From positions 1-38,875 of the forward strand of contig CANSPM010000037.1 in assembly GCA_947648875.1 (NCBI GenBank): a stretch of 38,875 nucleotides of DNA, written 5' to 3'. Origin of the DNA: an uncultured Lachnospiraceae bacterium (GTDB lineage Bacteria > Bacillota > Clostridia > Lachnospirales > Lachnospiraceae). Each line of letters opens with the position of its first letter. Within the stretch, counting starts at the first letter, position 1. A model generated the notes under the pieces. The model was not told the DNA's origin and did not search any database. It saw only the letters and a program-made list of their open reading frames with translations. Positions 9,375 to 18,254 of this stretch are shown piece by piece. Both the position numbers and the translations under genes were made by a program.

Positions 9375-9402
9375 TTCACAATCCGGTAAAATATGCTATA
9401 AT
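9375..9402 (+). promoter_or_regulatory. Sigma-A-type promoter for the main pse operon
   Basis: TTCACA (9375-9380) and a consensus TATAAT (9397-9402) are 16 bp apart. The predicted start near 9409 gives a leader of about 37 bases before ATG 9446. It is the best promoter in this part of the window and begins a run of same-strand genes to 25953. Confidence 0.75.
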
Positions 9403-9445
9403 ATCCCGAAACGCAGCACTGTTAGAGAAGCGAGGACTTTCTTAT

Positions 9446-10528
9446 ATGAAAGAACGAATCTATATCTGTCACACCTATTACCATGTATATGTGACATTTT
9501 TAAAAGAGCTGACCCGCCCCGGGGAGCAGCGTGGACAGGCCACGCTGGTACTCAGCAATCTTTCCATAAATTTTGAGCGCTTGCAAGAGCGGGTGGAGGC
9601 GGTGGGGCTGTTTGAGGCGGTGGTACCGTTTGAGGAAAAACGGGATACGGCTTTTCCGGAACTGGCCAGATACAGGCAGGATACGGGGAATCTGGTGAAA
9701 AATCTTATAAACAGAGTCTTGTTCACCAGGAAGTTTGCCCGGGCCCTGGCTCCCACGATCCCGGTGAACCTGAGAGAGTATGGCGAAATATATGTGTACT
9801 GTGATTCGGACCCTATCGGCTATTATCTGAACGTATATAAGATTCCTTATCATGCGCTGGAAGACGGACTGAACTGTCTGAAGAATTATGATGCGGCCCG
9901 TTATGACAACCGGGGGCACTTCGGGCTGAAAGCATTTTTGTCTGAGAGATGCAATCTGATTTTTATTCAGAACGGATACGGGAAATACTGTGTGGATATG
10001 GAGGTCAATGATATCTCCCTGCTCAAATATCCTTATCGGAAGTATATCCAGCAGCCCCGTCAGGCGATGGTGGAGAAACTGACTTCTGAGGACAGGGAAC
10101 TTATCCTCAGAGCCTTTGTGCGTGACATGGAGAGCCTGCGCGCGCAGCTGTCCGCCGGGGAGGGAGAAGGCGCTTCTGGACGGGACAAGATTCTGATTTT
10201 GACAGATCCGCTGTGCAGCCTGGAGATCCGGGAGCGGATATTCCGGGATATTATCGCCAGGTATGAGCCGGAGGGAAAGATTTTCTTAAAGCCCCATCCC
10301 AGAGATGAACTGGACTATCGGACCCTGTTTGGGGAGTATCCGCAGTTTGACGCCACAGTGCCCATGGAGATGCTGAACTTTTTCCCGGGGATTCGTTTTA
10401 AAAAGGTGGTGGCGGTGCTGACGGAGGTGGGCGCCATCCAGTTTGCGGATGAGAAAGTGCGGCTGGGGGAGGCGTTTATGGATAAGTATGAGGACCCTCT
10501 GGTACACAGGCAGAACGAGCAGATTTGA
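9446..10528 (+). CDS. Sialyltransferase-like glycosyltransferase, candidate pseudaminic acid transferase
   Basis: The 360-residue soluble protein begins MKERIYICHTYYHVYVT, like GT52-type enzymes. It carries both short motifs shared by bacterial sialyltransferases of the GT38, GT52 and GT80 groups: an acidic pair plus Gly (HALEDG, 137-141) and an HP motif (FLKPHPRD, 280-287). Those enzymes bind CMP-nonulosonates. The operon also makes CMP-pseudaminic acid, so I infer this is the transferase that adds pseudaminic acid to a cytoplasmic lipid-linked acceptor. It is the first gene after the promoter. ATG 9446 has GAGGA at 9432-9436. A polysialyltransferase-like or other GT-B role is the alternative. 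Confidence 0.7.
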   Translation: MKERIYICHTYYHVYVTFLKELTRPGEQRGQATLVLSNLSINFERLQERVEAVGLFEAVVPFEEKRDTAFPELARYRQDTGNLVKNLINRVLFTRKFARALAPTIPVNLREYGEIYVYCDSDPIGYYLNVYKIPYHALEDGLNCLKNYDAARYDNRGHFGLKAFLSERCNLIFIQNGYGKYCVDMEVNDISLLKYPYRKYIQQPRQAMVEKLTSEDRELILRAFVRDMESLRAQLSAGEGEGASGRDKILILTDPLCSLEIRERIFRDIIARYEPEGKIFLKPHPRDELDYRTLFGEYPQFDATVPMEMLNFFPGIRFKKVVAVLTEVGAIQFADEKVRLGEAFMDKYEDPLVHRQNEQI

Positions 10529-10560
10529 GAAAACGCAGACAGAATTGAGAGTATAAATAT

Positions 10561-12309
10561 ATGGGACGTATTCTAAAGAAGCTGAATATTTTGTTGGACA
10601 AAACGCAGAAGCGCGCCATGGGGGGGCTGGTGGCGCTGATGGTGATCAGCGCAGGGCTGCAAACCCTGGGAGTGGGGATGATCCTGTCCGTAGTGCAGAC
10701 CGTCATGGACAGTGAGGCATTCCATAAGCCGGGGCTGCTCCACGAGGCCTATCTGCTGTTTGGCGGGGGTTCGCAACTGCGGTTTTCGGTGATGGTCATG
10801 CTGGGGCTGGTGTTGGTGTATATATGCAAAAATGTGTTTCTCTTCTTTGAACAGAGGGCCACGCTGGCTTTTGTCTATTCCAATCAATTCCGAACCTCCG
10901 AGCGCATGATGCGCAATTATCTGCGCCGCAGTTATGAGTTCTATCTGAATGCGGACACAGCAGTGATCCAGCGGAATATTACGGCCAATGTCAACAATAT
11001 GTACGCGTTGATTCTGGCGCTGTTACAGCTGGTCTCCGACTGCATTGTGTTTCTGTTTCTGGTGGGTTTTCTGCTGATCAAGGACGCGGTGATGACGATT
11101 CTGCTGGCCACGGTGATGATTCTGCTGCTGGCGGCCATCAAATGGGTGCTCAAGCCCGTGTTGCAGAAAGTGGCGGGCCAGCACCAGGACTGCTACAGCG
11201 GCCTGCTGAAATGGATATCCCAGACGGTGCAGGGTGTCAAAGAAATCAAGATCGCCTGTAAGGAGCAGTATTTTGTGGACGAGTATCTGAAATACGGCAA
11301 CGGTTATGTGAGCGCCGCCCGGAAAAACGATCTCTACAGCCAGACTCCCAAGCTGCTCATAGAGACGGTGTGCGTGGCCTGCATGATCGGGTATGTGATC
11401 TATATGATGGCAAACGGTGTCAGCAGCACCGCCATGGTGACTACTTTGACGGCTTTCGCTGCGGCGGCCATAGCTCTTCTGCCCTGTGTCAACCGCATCA
11501 ACAACCAAATGAACAAGATAGCGTTCTGCGAGCCTTTTCTGATGGCGGTGAGCGATGATCTGCGGCAGGAGATCAGCGGGGAAAACGTGGACATGAGTTA
11601 CGCCACGGACACGGATGAGAAACTGCCGGTGCGGGAGCGGATTGACTTACAGGGGATCGTCTATGCCTATCCGGGCACGGAAAAAAGGATTTTTGACCAT
11701 GCGTTCCTGACGATTCCCATCGGCAAAAGCGTGGGAATCGTGGGAACCTCCGGCGCGGGCAAGAGTACGGTGGTGGATATTCTGCTGGGGCTATTGCAGG
11801 TGCAGGAGGGCCGGATCACGGCGGACGGTGTGGACGTGATGACCCATTACAGGGCCTGGCTTAAAAATGTGGGGTATATTCCCCAAATGATTTTTATGCT
11901 GGACGACACCATACGCAGAAATGTGTGTTTCGGCATACCGGAGGAGAAGATAGATGAGGACAGGTTGTGGGAGGCTTTGCGGGAAGCCCAGCTGGACGAA
12001 TTTATCAGAACGCTGCCCCAGGGTCTTGAGACCAGCATCGGGGAGAGGGGGATTCGTCTGTCCGGCGGACAGCGGCAGCGCATCGGGATTGCCAGGGCCT
12101 TGTACAACGACCCGGAGGTGCTGATTCTGGACGAGGCCACCTCGGCCCTGGACAATGACACCGAGGCGGCCATCATGGAATCCATCAATCGTTTCCAGGG
12201 CCGCAAGACCCTGATTATCATTGCGCACAGGCTTCAAACCATCGAGAAATGCGACCTGGTGTACCGGGTGCAGGACGGCAGGGCCGTGGTGGAGAGAGGA
12301 AGCCTGTAA
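10561..12309 (+). CDS. Fused ABC transporter, PglK/MsbA-like lipid-linked glycan flippase
   Basis: The 582-residue protein joins six N-terminal membrane helices (about 1-330) to one ATPase domain, so it would work as a homodimer. ATPase motifs are complete: Walker A GTSGAGKST (395-403), signature LSGGQ (500-504), Walker B VLILDEA with Asp524 and Glu525, and the switch His556 in AHR. PglK of Campylobacter, which flips an undecaprenyl-diphosphate heptasaccharide, has this layout. Position between the first transferase and further glycosyltransferases supports export of a finished lipid-linked oligosaccharide. No Wzx or Wzy was recognised in the window. The 32-bp gap from the previous gene indicates one transcript. 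MsbA-type lipid or peptide export is less likely here. Confidence 0.85.
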   Translation: MGRILKKLNILLDKTQKRAMGGLVALMVISAGLQTLGVGMILSVVQTVMDSEAFHKPGLLHEAYLLFGGGSQLRFSVMVMLGLVLVYICKNVFLFFEQRATLAFVYSNQFRTSERMMRNYLRRSYEFYLNADTAVIQRNITANVNNMYALILALLQLVSDCIVFLFLVGFLLIKDAVMTILLATVMILLLAAIKWVLKPVLQKVAGQHQDCYSGLLKWISQTVQGVKEIKIACKEQYFVDEYLKYGNGYVSAARKNDLYSQTPKLLIETVCVACMIGYVIYMMANGVSSTAMVTTLTAFAAAAIALLPCVNRINNQMNKIAFCEPFLMAVSDDLRQEISGENVDMSYATDTDEKLPVRERIDLQGIVYAYPGTEKRIFDHAFLTIPIGKSVGIVGTSGAGKSTVVDILLGLLQVQEGRITADGVDVMTHYRAWLKNVGYIPQMIFMLDDTIRRNVCFGIPEEKIDEDRLWEALREAQLDEFIRTLPQGLETSIGERGIRLSGGQRQRIGIARALYNDPEVLILDEATSALDNDTEAAIMESINRFQGRKTLIIIAHRLQTIEKCDLVYRVQDGRAVVERGSL

Positions 12310-12324
12310 CTTGGAGGAACGCCC

Positions 12325-13353
12325 GTGAAATTGAGTGTGATTGTGCCGGTTTACAATATGGCCGGGGAGGGAAAGCTGCGGTTCTGCCTGGACAGTCTGG
12401 TGAATCAGACCATATCAGATTACGAGATCCTTGCGGTAGATGACGCCTCCACGGACAATTCCCTGGAGATTTTGCGGCAATACGAAAACAGATACCCGGA
12501 GAAAGTGCGGGTGCTGGCCCATGAGGTAAATAAGCGCCAGGGCGGCGCCAAGAACACGGGGCTAAGGGCCGCAGTGGGGGAATGGGTCGGTTTTATCGAC
12601 AGCGACGACTGGGTGACCCCGGACTATTATGAAAAGTTGCTGAAGCGGGCGGAGGAAACCGACGCGGATATGGTGGGCTGTGACTACAGCCTGGTGGATT
12701 CTCATACCTTCGAGGTGGGACAGGTGGTGCGTAACAACTCCCCGGAGCAGACCGGGATCCTGGACCGGGAGAAGCACGGGAAACTGATTATGCGCTCTGG
12801 CAGCATGGTCATCAAAATCTATAAACGCCGTGTGATTGTGGAGAATCACCTGGACTTTCCGGAGGGGATTTTCTATGAGGACAACTGCGCGGGGCCGGTG
12901 TGGTCTTTGTACTTTACCCGTTTTGAGCGGGTGGAGGAACCGCTGTACTATTATTACCAGCGCCAGTCTTCCACAGTACACCATGTGTCCGAAGAGAAAT
13001 GCCGGGACAGGATGGCGGCGGCGCAGCTGATGCTCGGACAGTGCCGGGAGCGGGGATTTTTGGAGACATACTATTCGGAGATCCAGTACCGGTTCACAGA
13101 ACTGTACTATGCGGTGACGCTGTTCTCGTACATGCTGGGCTGCCCCCGCAGAAGGCTCTCGTTCGTAAAGGAACTGGGCCTGGGCATCCGGGGAGTTTTT
13201 CCCGATTTTCAGGAGAACGCATTTTACAGACAGTACACGGACCCGGAAGAGCAGCGGATGATCGCCTTGCAGATGCGGTCGGACGGGCGTTTTTTCTATT
13301 ATTATGGGCTTAAGATCTGGGTCAGACGGTGGAAAAAGAGACTACGGAGGTAG
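12325..13353 (+). CDS. Family 2 glycosyltransferase
   Basis: The 342-residue cytoplasmic enzyme opens with MKLSVIVPVYN, the usual GT-A start, followed by AVDDASTDNS (nucleotide binding) and FIDSDDW (metal-binding DxD equivalent). The C-terminal part ends in a strongly basic tail that could touch the membrane surface. It would add one sugar from a nucleotide donor to the growing lipid-linked glycan; the sugar is not predictable. Its GTG 12325 start has GGAGG at 12313-12317, and it follows the ABC gene by 15 bp. Its end at 13353 lies 5 bp before the next predicted start. Confidence 0.85.
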   Translation: MKLSVIVPVYNMAGEGKLRFCLDSLVNQTISDYEILAVDDASTDNSLEILRQYENRYPEKVRVLAHEVNKRQGGAKNTGLRAAVGEWVGFIDSDDWVTPDYYEKLLKRAEETDADMVGCDYSLVDSHTFEVGQVVRNNSPEQTGILDREKHGKLIMRSGSMVIKIYKRRVIVENHLDFPEGIFYEDNCAGPVWSLYFTRFERVEEPLYYYYQRQSSTVHHVSEEKCRDRMAAAQLMLGQCRERGFLETYYSEIQYRFTELYYAVTLFSYMLGCPRRRLSFVKELGLGIRGVFPDFQENAFYRQYTDPEEQRMIALQMRSDGRFFYYYGLKIWVRRWKKRLRR

Positions 13354-13358
13354 AGGCA

Positions 13359-15713
13359 GTGGAGCAAATGGGGAGTAAGATTGCCGGCTTGGGAATACAT
13401 CGCAGAAAGGCGTTTTGGGCGTTACTGGCCGCGGAACTGCTGGCGGTGGCGCTGGCCGTGGCGGGGTTGTTCGGCAAAAATACGTTGTACGAATACCCTG
13501 CGTCCACAGCCGCCACACTGGGGGAATATGATCCGGAGAGGGATGTCTGTGTGGCCGGTGGGGAAACCCCGCTACAGGAGGACTTTGTGGTCTTTCGAAA
13601 TATTTCTGTCCCGGCGGGCACCTATGAGGTACGGCTGCTCTATGAGACGGATGCGGACGGGGTCAACATGTGCCGGGTGCGTGATACCACCATCGGTTTC
13701 AGACATCTTTTTACCAATGGAGAGGTGCTTTACAGCGGGCGGCGGGAAACCAATTTTATGATGTGGCTGCTTCGGGATACGGAAGGGATGGAGATACGCG
13801 CCGTACACAGCGGCGGCAACCTGGCCGTGCGGGGACTGATCCTGGCGCGGAACAATGCCTTGCAGCGGATCTGGCTGTGCGTGACGTTGGCGTTGAGTAT
13901 GCTGATTGACGGGGTCTGGCTGTGGCGTGCCTATGACAGGCGGTACGGGATCGGGGTAGTGCGTAAGACGGTGGTTTTTGGCCTGGGACTGATCACACTG
14001 TTTTCCTCTTTGCCGCTGATGACGGACTATATTCTATCCAGCGGGGATGTGGGATACCATCTGATGCGCATAGAGGGGCTGAAAGACGGGATTGTGTCGG
14101 GACAGTTTCCGGTCCGGATTGCCCCCGGATGGCTACAGGATTACGGCTATGCGGATGCCGTTTTCTACGGGCAGACGCTGCTTCTTCCGGCGGCGCTGTT
14201 TCGGATCGTGGGTTTTACGGTGACTACCAGTTACCGATTGTTTGTTTTCTGTGTCAATCTGGCTACGGCCTGGCTGGCCTATTATTGTTTCCGCAGGATC
14301 TTTAAACATCCGTATATCGGCCTGCTGTGCAGCATGCTTTATACGCTGTCGCTGTACCGGCTGTATAAATTGTACATGCGGGGATCTCTGGGGGAAGCGC
14401 TGGGGATGATGTTCCTGCCACTGATTGCTTACGGCTTCTGGCGGGTTTTCACGGAGGATCACAGGGCGAAAGCCTACAGATGGTGCTTTATTCCGCTGAC
14501 CATCGGTATGGCGGGAATTGTCCAGACGCATATGCTGACCTGTGAACTGGTGGGAGGATTTACCATTCTCTTGTGTGTGCTGCTGTGGAAAAAAGTGTTT
14601 CGCAGGGAGACCTTTCTGGCGCTGGCCAAGGCGCTTCTTGGGAGTCTGCTGCTGGCGGCCTGGTTTATCGTACCCTTTCTGGATTATATGCGCACGGGGG
14701 ATTTTATGATTCACCATGCCTATGAGAGGACCATACAGGAGAGAGGGCTGTATCCGGCCCATCTGTTTTCCGTCTATCCCTTTGCAGGGGACAGCGTGTT
14801 TCCTGCGGAAGACGGGATGGTAAACGCCATGCCGGTGGGAATCGGCTTTGGCCTGCTGGCGTGTCTGCTGCTGTGGTGTTATCTGCTGGTACTGGGCAGG
14901 AAGACGCTGCGGGAGCGGGGCAAACTGGAAGAGAAATATCTGGCTCTGGGCAATATCGGCCTGGGATTCGCGGCGCTGGCCATGTTTATGAGCCTGTCTG
15001 CGTTTCCCTGGAACAGCATTCAGTTCCTCCACAGGATTACGGCTACCCTGGTGTCCAGTTTGCAATTTCCGGAGCGTCTGCTGCTGATTGCGGGAATCTG
15101 CGCCGTGCTGGTGGCGGGGGCGCTGGCCAGGGCGGCTTTCAGCCAGGAGCAGAAGGGCTGGAAAATCGGTTTCTGCGGCGTGACGGCAGGACTTACGGTT
15201 CTGACCAGCCTGTTTATGCTGGATGACTTCGTGCGCAATACGAATTTTGTAAAAGTGTACAATGCCGAAGGGATGGGAAGCGGATACATTGCCGGGCAGG
15301 AATATCTTCCCTACGGTACGGATGCTTCAAAACTGCTCTGGAGGTTACCTGTTGCGGGCGGAGCCGTGGAGATAGGGAGCAGTGAGCAGGGACCGTTGAC
15401 GATGGAGGTAAGCTGCCAAAACGCGGGCGACGCGGAGGGCAGTCTGGATCTTCCTCTGCTGTATTATAAAGGGTATCAGGCCTGGGACAGGGATACAGGG
15501 GAGAAGCTGGCAGTATACGCAGGTGAGAATAATACGGTGCATGTGAGCGTGCCCGCAGGCTATGAGGGGACGATACACACTGCTTTTGTAAGCCCCTGGT
15601 ACTGGCGGCTGGCGGAAGCGGCGTCTCTGATCTCCGGTATAGGGCTGATCCTCTGGTACCGGGCGGGGCGTAAGAAGTCCGGGGGACGGTTGGAAAAGAC
15701 CGGAAACCGGTAG
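13359..15713 (+). CDS. Large YfhO/PTPS-related multi-pass membrane protein, probable GT-C-like transferase
   Basis: The protein is about 784 residues. After a first helix it has an outside beta-rich domain of about 140 residues, then helices and GDVGYHLMRIEGLKDGI, a segment typical of the family annotated as 6-pyruvoyl-tetrahydropterin-synthase-related membrane proteins and resembling YfhO-type GT-C proteins. About a dozen helices follow, then a second outside beta domain, a final helix and a basic tail. I infer transfer of a lipid-linked sugar outside the cell membrane. GTG 13359 was chosen because CGGAGG lies 8 bp upstream; GTG 13329 would overlap the previous gene and ATG 13368 has worse spacing. 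The 79-bp gap after it holds no gene. Confidence 0.7.
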   Translation: MEQMGSKIAGLGIHRRKAFWALLAAELLAVALAVAGLFGKNTLYEYPASTAATLGEYDPERDVCVAGGETPLQEDFVVFRNISVPAGTYEVRLLYETDADGVNMCRVRDTTIGFRHLFTNGEVLYSGRRETNFMMWLLRDTEGMEIRAVHSGGNLAVRGLILARNNALQRIWLCVTLALSMLIDGVWLWRAYDRRYGIGVVRKTVVFGLGLITLFSSLPLMTDYILSSGDVGYHLMRIEGLKDGIVSGQFPVRIAPGWLQDYGYADAVFYGQTLLLPAALFRIVGFTVTTSYRLFVFCVNLATAWLAYYCFRRIFKHPYIGLLCSMLYTLSLYRLYKLYMRGSLGEALGMMFLPLIAYGFWRVFTEDHRAKAYRWCFIPLTIGMAGIVQTHMLTCELVGGFTILLCVLLWKKVFRRETFLALAKALLGSLLLAAWFIVPFLDYMRTGDFMIHHAYERTIQERGLYPAHLFSVYPFAGDSVFPAEDGMVNAMPVGIGFGLLACLLLWCYLLVLGRKTLRERGKLEEKYLALGNIGLGFAALAMFMSLSAFPWNSIQFLHRITATLVSSLQFPERLLLIAGICAVLVAGALARAAFSQEQKGWKIGFCGVTAGLTVLTSLFMLDDFVRNTNFVKVYNAEGMGSGYIAGQEYLPYGTDASKLLWRLPVAGGAVEIGSSEQGPLTMEVSCQNAGDAEGSLDLPLLYYKGYQAWDRDTGEKLAVYAGENNTVHVSVPAGYEGTIHTAFVSPWYWRLAEAASLISGIGLILWYRAGRKKSGGRLEKTGNR

Positions 15714-15792
15714 AAAAGGGCAGGGAACGACTGAAAAGAAAGACCGGGAACGACATAAAAAGCCCGAAGAACAATGGAAAGGCGGTGCGGAT

Positions 15793-16485
15793 ATGCGGAA
15801 AATTGCGATTATAACGGCCAGGGGCGGCAGTAAACGGATTCCCCGGAAGAATATCAGGGAGTTCTGTGGAAAACCCATACTGGCCTATTCCATAGAGGCG
15901 GCCAGGGAGTCCGGGCTGTTCGATACGGTGATGGTGTCCACGGAGGATGAGGAGATTGCCGGGATCGCGCGCCGGTACGGGGCGGAGGTTCCCTTTTACC
16001 GCAGCGAGCGGACGGCGGGGGATTTTGCCACCACCAACGATGTGCTGCTGGAGGTGCTTTTGGAGTATGAGCGGCGGGGGGCGCATTATGATCTGGGATG
16101 CTGCATTTACCCCACGGCTCCCTTTGTGACGGCGGATAAACTGAAAAGGGCCTTGAGGCAGCTAGAGGAGAGCGATGCGGATACCCTGATTCCGGTGGTA
16201 GGTTTTTCCTATCCGCCCCAGAGGGCCCTTGTGGTGAAGGAGGGACGGCTGGTCTTTGAAAATCCCCAATATATGGACAGCAGGTCTCAGGATCTGGAGC
16301 CCCATTATCACGATGTGGGGCAGTTTTACCTGTTTTATACGGAAGCCTTCAAAAGAAACAAAAAGCTGATGGTGGGCAATATCCTTCCCTATGTGGTGTC
16401 GGAGACGGAGGTACAGGATATAGACAATCAGACGGACTGGGAGATCGCGGAGATAAAATACCGCTTTATGAAGGAGCACATGTGA
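15793..16485 (+). CDS. pseF: PseF, pseudaminic acid cytidylyltransferase
   Basis: The enzyme activates pseudaminic acid with CTP to give CMP-pseudaminic acid, the last step of the pathway. The 230-residue length is normal. The N-terminus IAIITARGGSKRIPRKNIR is the CTP-binding loop of the NeuA/PseF/KdsB fold, and VSTEDEEIA, PTAPF and DIDNQTDWEIAE are the further family markers; the last is typical of PseF and LegF. PseF is preferred to LegF or NeuA because pseC, pseG, pseH and pseI are present. ATG 15793 is preceded by GGAAAGGCGG. The next gene overlaps or abuts its stop, so they are probably translated together. Confidence 0.92.
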   Translation: MRKIAIITARGGSKRIPRKNIREFCGKPILAYSIEAARESGLFDTVMVSTEDEEIAGIARRYGAEVPFYRSERTAGDFATTNDVLLEVLLEYERRGAHYDLGCCIYPTAPFVTADKLKRALRQLEESDADTLIPVVGFSYPPQRALVVKEGRLVFENPQYMDSRSQDLEPHYHDVGQFYLFYTEAFKRNKKLMVGNILPYVVSETEVQDIDNQTDWEIAEIKYRFMKEHM

Positions 16486-18212
16486 TGGCGTGGGGCGGTG
16501 GGAAAAAGGAATATGCCCGGAGAAAATGCGTAGGTCTGTCGCTGTATTTTTCCCTTTTTGTGATCAGTCAGTATATCGGATGGAAGCTGGCCCGGGAAGG
16601 AAATATCAGGTGGACGCTGTGGGGGACGGTGATTCTGCTGGCGGCAGGCCTGGCGGCGGGCGTGGGGGCCAGCCTTGGCATTGTGGCGCTGGAGAACCGG
16701 CTATCGCGCCAAAGGGCCGGGACAACAGGACCGGGGAGGCGAGCAAAGCTGCCGGGGCCGCTGCGCTGCTTTGACTTGGCGGCGGCCTCCATGCTGCTGT
16801 GCTGGGCGGCGGGGTATATGGCCTACTATCCCGGGATCTGCGCCTATGATATTACGATTCAGATGGGGCAGATTGTCAGCGGTTCCTACGGGACCCATCA
16901 CCCTTTGGCTCACACTTTGCTGGTGGGACTGTTTGTGAAGCTGGGAAGCGCGCTGGGGGATATAAACACGGGCATGGCCCTCTATACGGCTTTTCAGATG
17001 CTTTGTCTGGCGTTTGCCTTCGCGGCGGGGATCGCCTGGCTGAGATCCCTTGGGGTAAGGACTGTGTGGATCGCGCTTACATGGGTCTGGTGCTGCCTTT
17101 TTCCCTTTCATATTTATATGAGTATCACCGCCACCAAGGATGTGCTTTTTTCCGTGTTTTTTCTGCTACAGCTGATCTGTTTCTGTCAGCTGCTGCGCCG
17201 GGGGGAGAACCGTCTGGGCTGGGGGCGTTGGGATGTGGGGTATCTGCTGGCCACACTGGGAATGATACTGTTTCGCAACAACGGCATGTATGCACTGCTG
17301 GTGGCCACCTTCTTTATGGCGGTGGGATGCGTCCGGTGCCATGCCGGGCGCAGGCTGGCGCTGCGTCTGGTCACAGGGACTCTGGCGGGGATTCTGGCGG
17401 GTGCGGTGGGGCTTTCTCTGCTGGCCCGGAGCACGGGAGCCGTGCAGGGAGACAAGCGGGAGATGCTGAGTATTCCCATCCAGCAGATGGCCCGCGCCAT
17501 GCTCTACCACGGCGGCGTGGGAGTGCTGCCGGAAGACGATGCCTCCATGGAGGAGCGGGACAGGCGGCTGATAGACGATTTTCTTCTGGATGAGGCTTAC
17601 AGGGAGTACAGGCCGGACATTGCGGACCCGGTGAAGAGACACACTTACACATATGTGGTACGGTATCGGACCAGAGAGTTTCTGGATACCTATCTGCGAC
17701 TGCTGGCCCGGTACCCGGGGGATTATATCAATGCAGCATTTGCCGTGAATATGGGATATTACTATATATGGGATGAAAGCCATGCCCATATCAACGAAAA
17801 CGGTCTGGAGCGGGGACTTGGCTATATACAGACCCGCTGGGTGGAGCAGGAACTGGAAGATTATGGCGTATATAAGGACTCTAAGTGGGAGGGGCTGCAT
17901 GAGGTCATGGAGCGCTACGCGGACGGCAATGTTTATCTGCGCGTCCCGGTGTTGCGGGCGTTGATGGTTCCCGGGGTCTGGCTGTGGATCTGGCTGGCCC
18001 TGGCGGTATATCTGTGGATACACAGAAAATATCTGCTGATGTTACCGGTCGGTTTCATCGCCGGCTATTACCTGACACTGGTGCTGGGGCCCGCAGTGCA
18101 GCTTCGGTATCTGTATCCCGTCATGGCGGTGGCGCCTTTTATGCTTCTGTATGTGAAGGCGGAGTGTTTGCGCGCGAAAACGGAATCGGGTACGAACCCC
18201 GACGCGGGTTAA
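16485..18212 (+). CDS. DUF6020-like multi-pass membrane protein
   Basis: The 575-residue protein has about ten or more helices. After the third helix comes YYPGICAYDITIQ (114-126, Asp122), then THHPLAHTLL (137-146), and later TATKDVLFSVFF and FRNNGMY. This YPG...D...HHP...TKD pattern is the one I associate with DUF6020 membrane proteins found in Gram-positive surface-glycan loci. The function is unproven, and a GT-C-like transferase is the most reasonable guess. ATG 16485 overlaps the pseF stop by one base and has AAGGAG 8 bp upstream; GTG 16482 is an alternative. Sitting between pseF and the FkbH gene ties it to the nonulosonate part of the glycan. Confidence 0.65.
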   Translation: MAWGGGKKEYARRKCVGLSLYFSLFVISQYIGWKLAREGNIRWTLWGTVILLAAGLAAGVGASLGIVALENRLSRQRAGTTGPGRRAKLPGPLRCFDLAAASMLLCWAAGYMAYYPGICAYDITIQMGQIVSGSYGTHHPLAHTLLVGLFVKLGSALGDINTGMALYTAFQMLCLAFAFAAGIAWLRSLGVRTVWIALTWVWCCLFPFHIYMSITATKDVLFSVFFLLQLICFCQLLRRGENRLGWGRWDVGYLLATLGMILFRNNGMYALLVATFFMAVGCVRCHAGRRLALRLVTGTLAGILAGAVGLSLLARSTGAVQGDKREMLSIPIQQMARAMLYHGGVGVLPEDDASMEERDRRLIDDFLLDEAYREYRPDIADPVKRHTYTYVVRYRTREFLDTYLRLLARYPGDYINAAFAVNMGYYYIWDESHAHINENGLERGLGYIQTRWVEQELEDYGVYKDSKWEGLHEVMERYADGNVYLRVPVLRALMVPGVWLWIWLALAVYLWIHRKYLLMLPVGFIAGYYLTLVLGPAVQLRYLYPVMAVAPFMLLYVKAECLRAKTESGTNPDAG

Positions 18213-18254
18213 GGGTTAATAGTCTTTCCGGCTTGGCCGGGTAAGGAGCAGGGG

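Noticed and set aside
14133..15065. 310-codon open frame on the minus strand inside the YfhO/PTPS-like gene
   Set aside because: It is antisense to a well-supported gene, rich in Gln, His, Pro and Arg as expected of a GC-rich shadow frame, and has no family features.
15214..16086. 290-codon minus-strand open frame across the end of the membrane protein and pseF
   Set aside because: It is antisense to pseF, has Pro/Ser/Arg-rich shadow composition and shows no recognisable motif.
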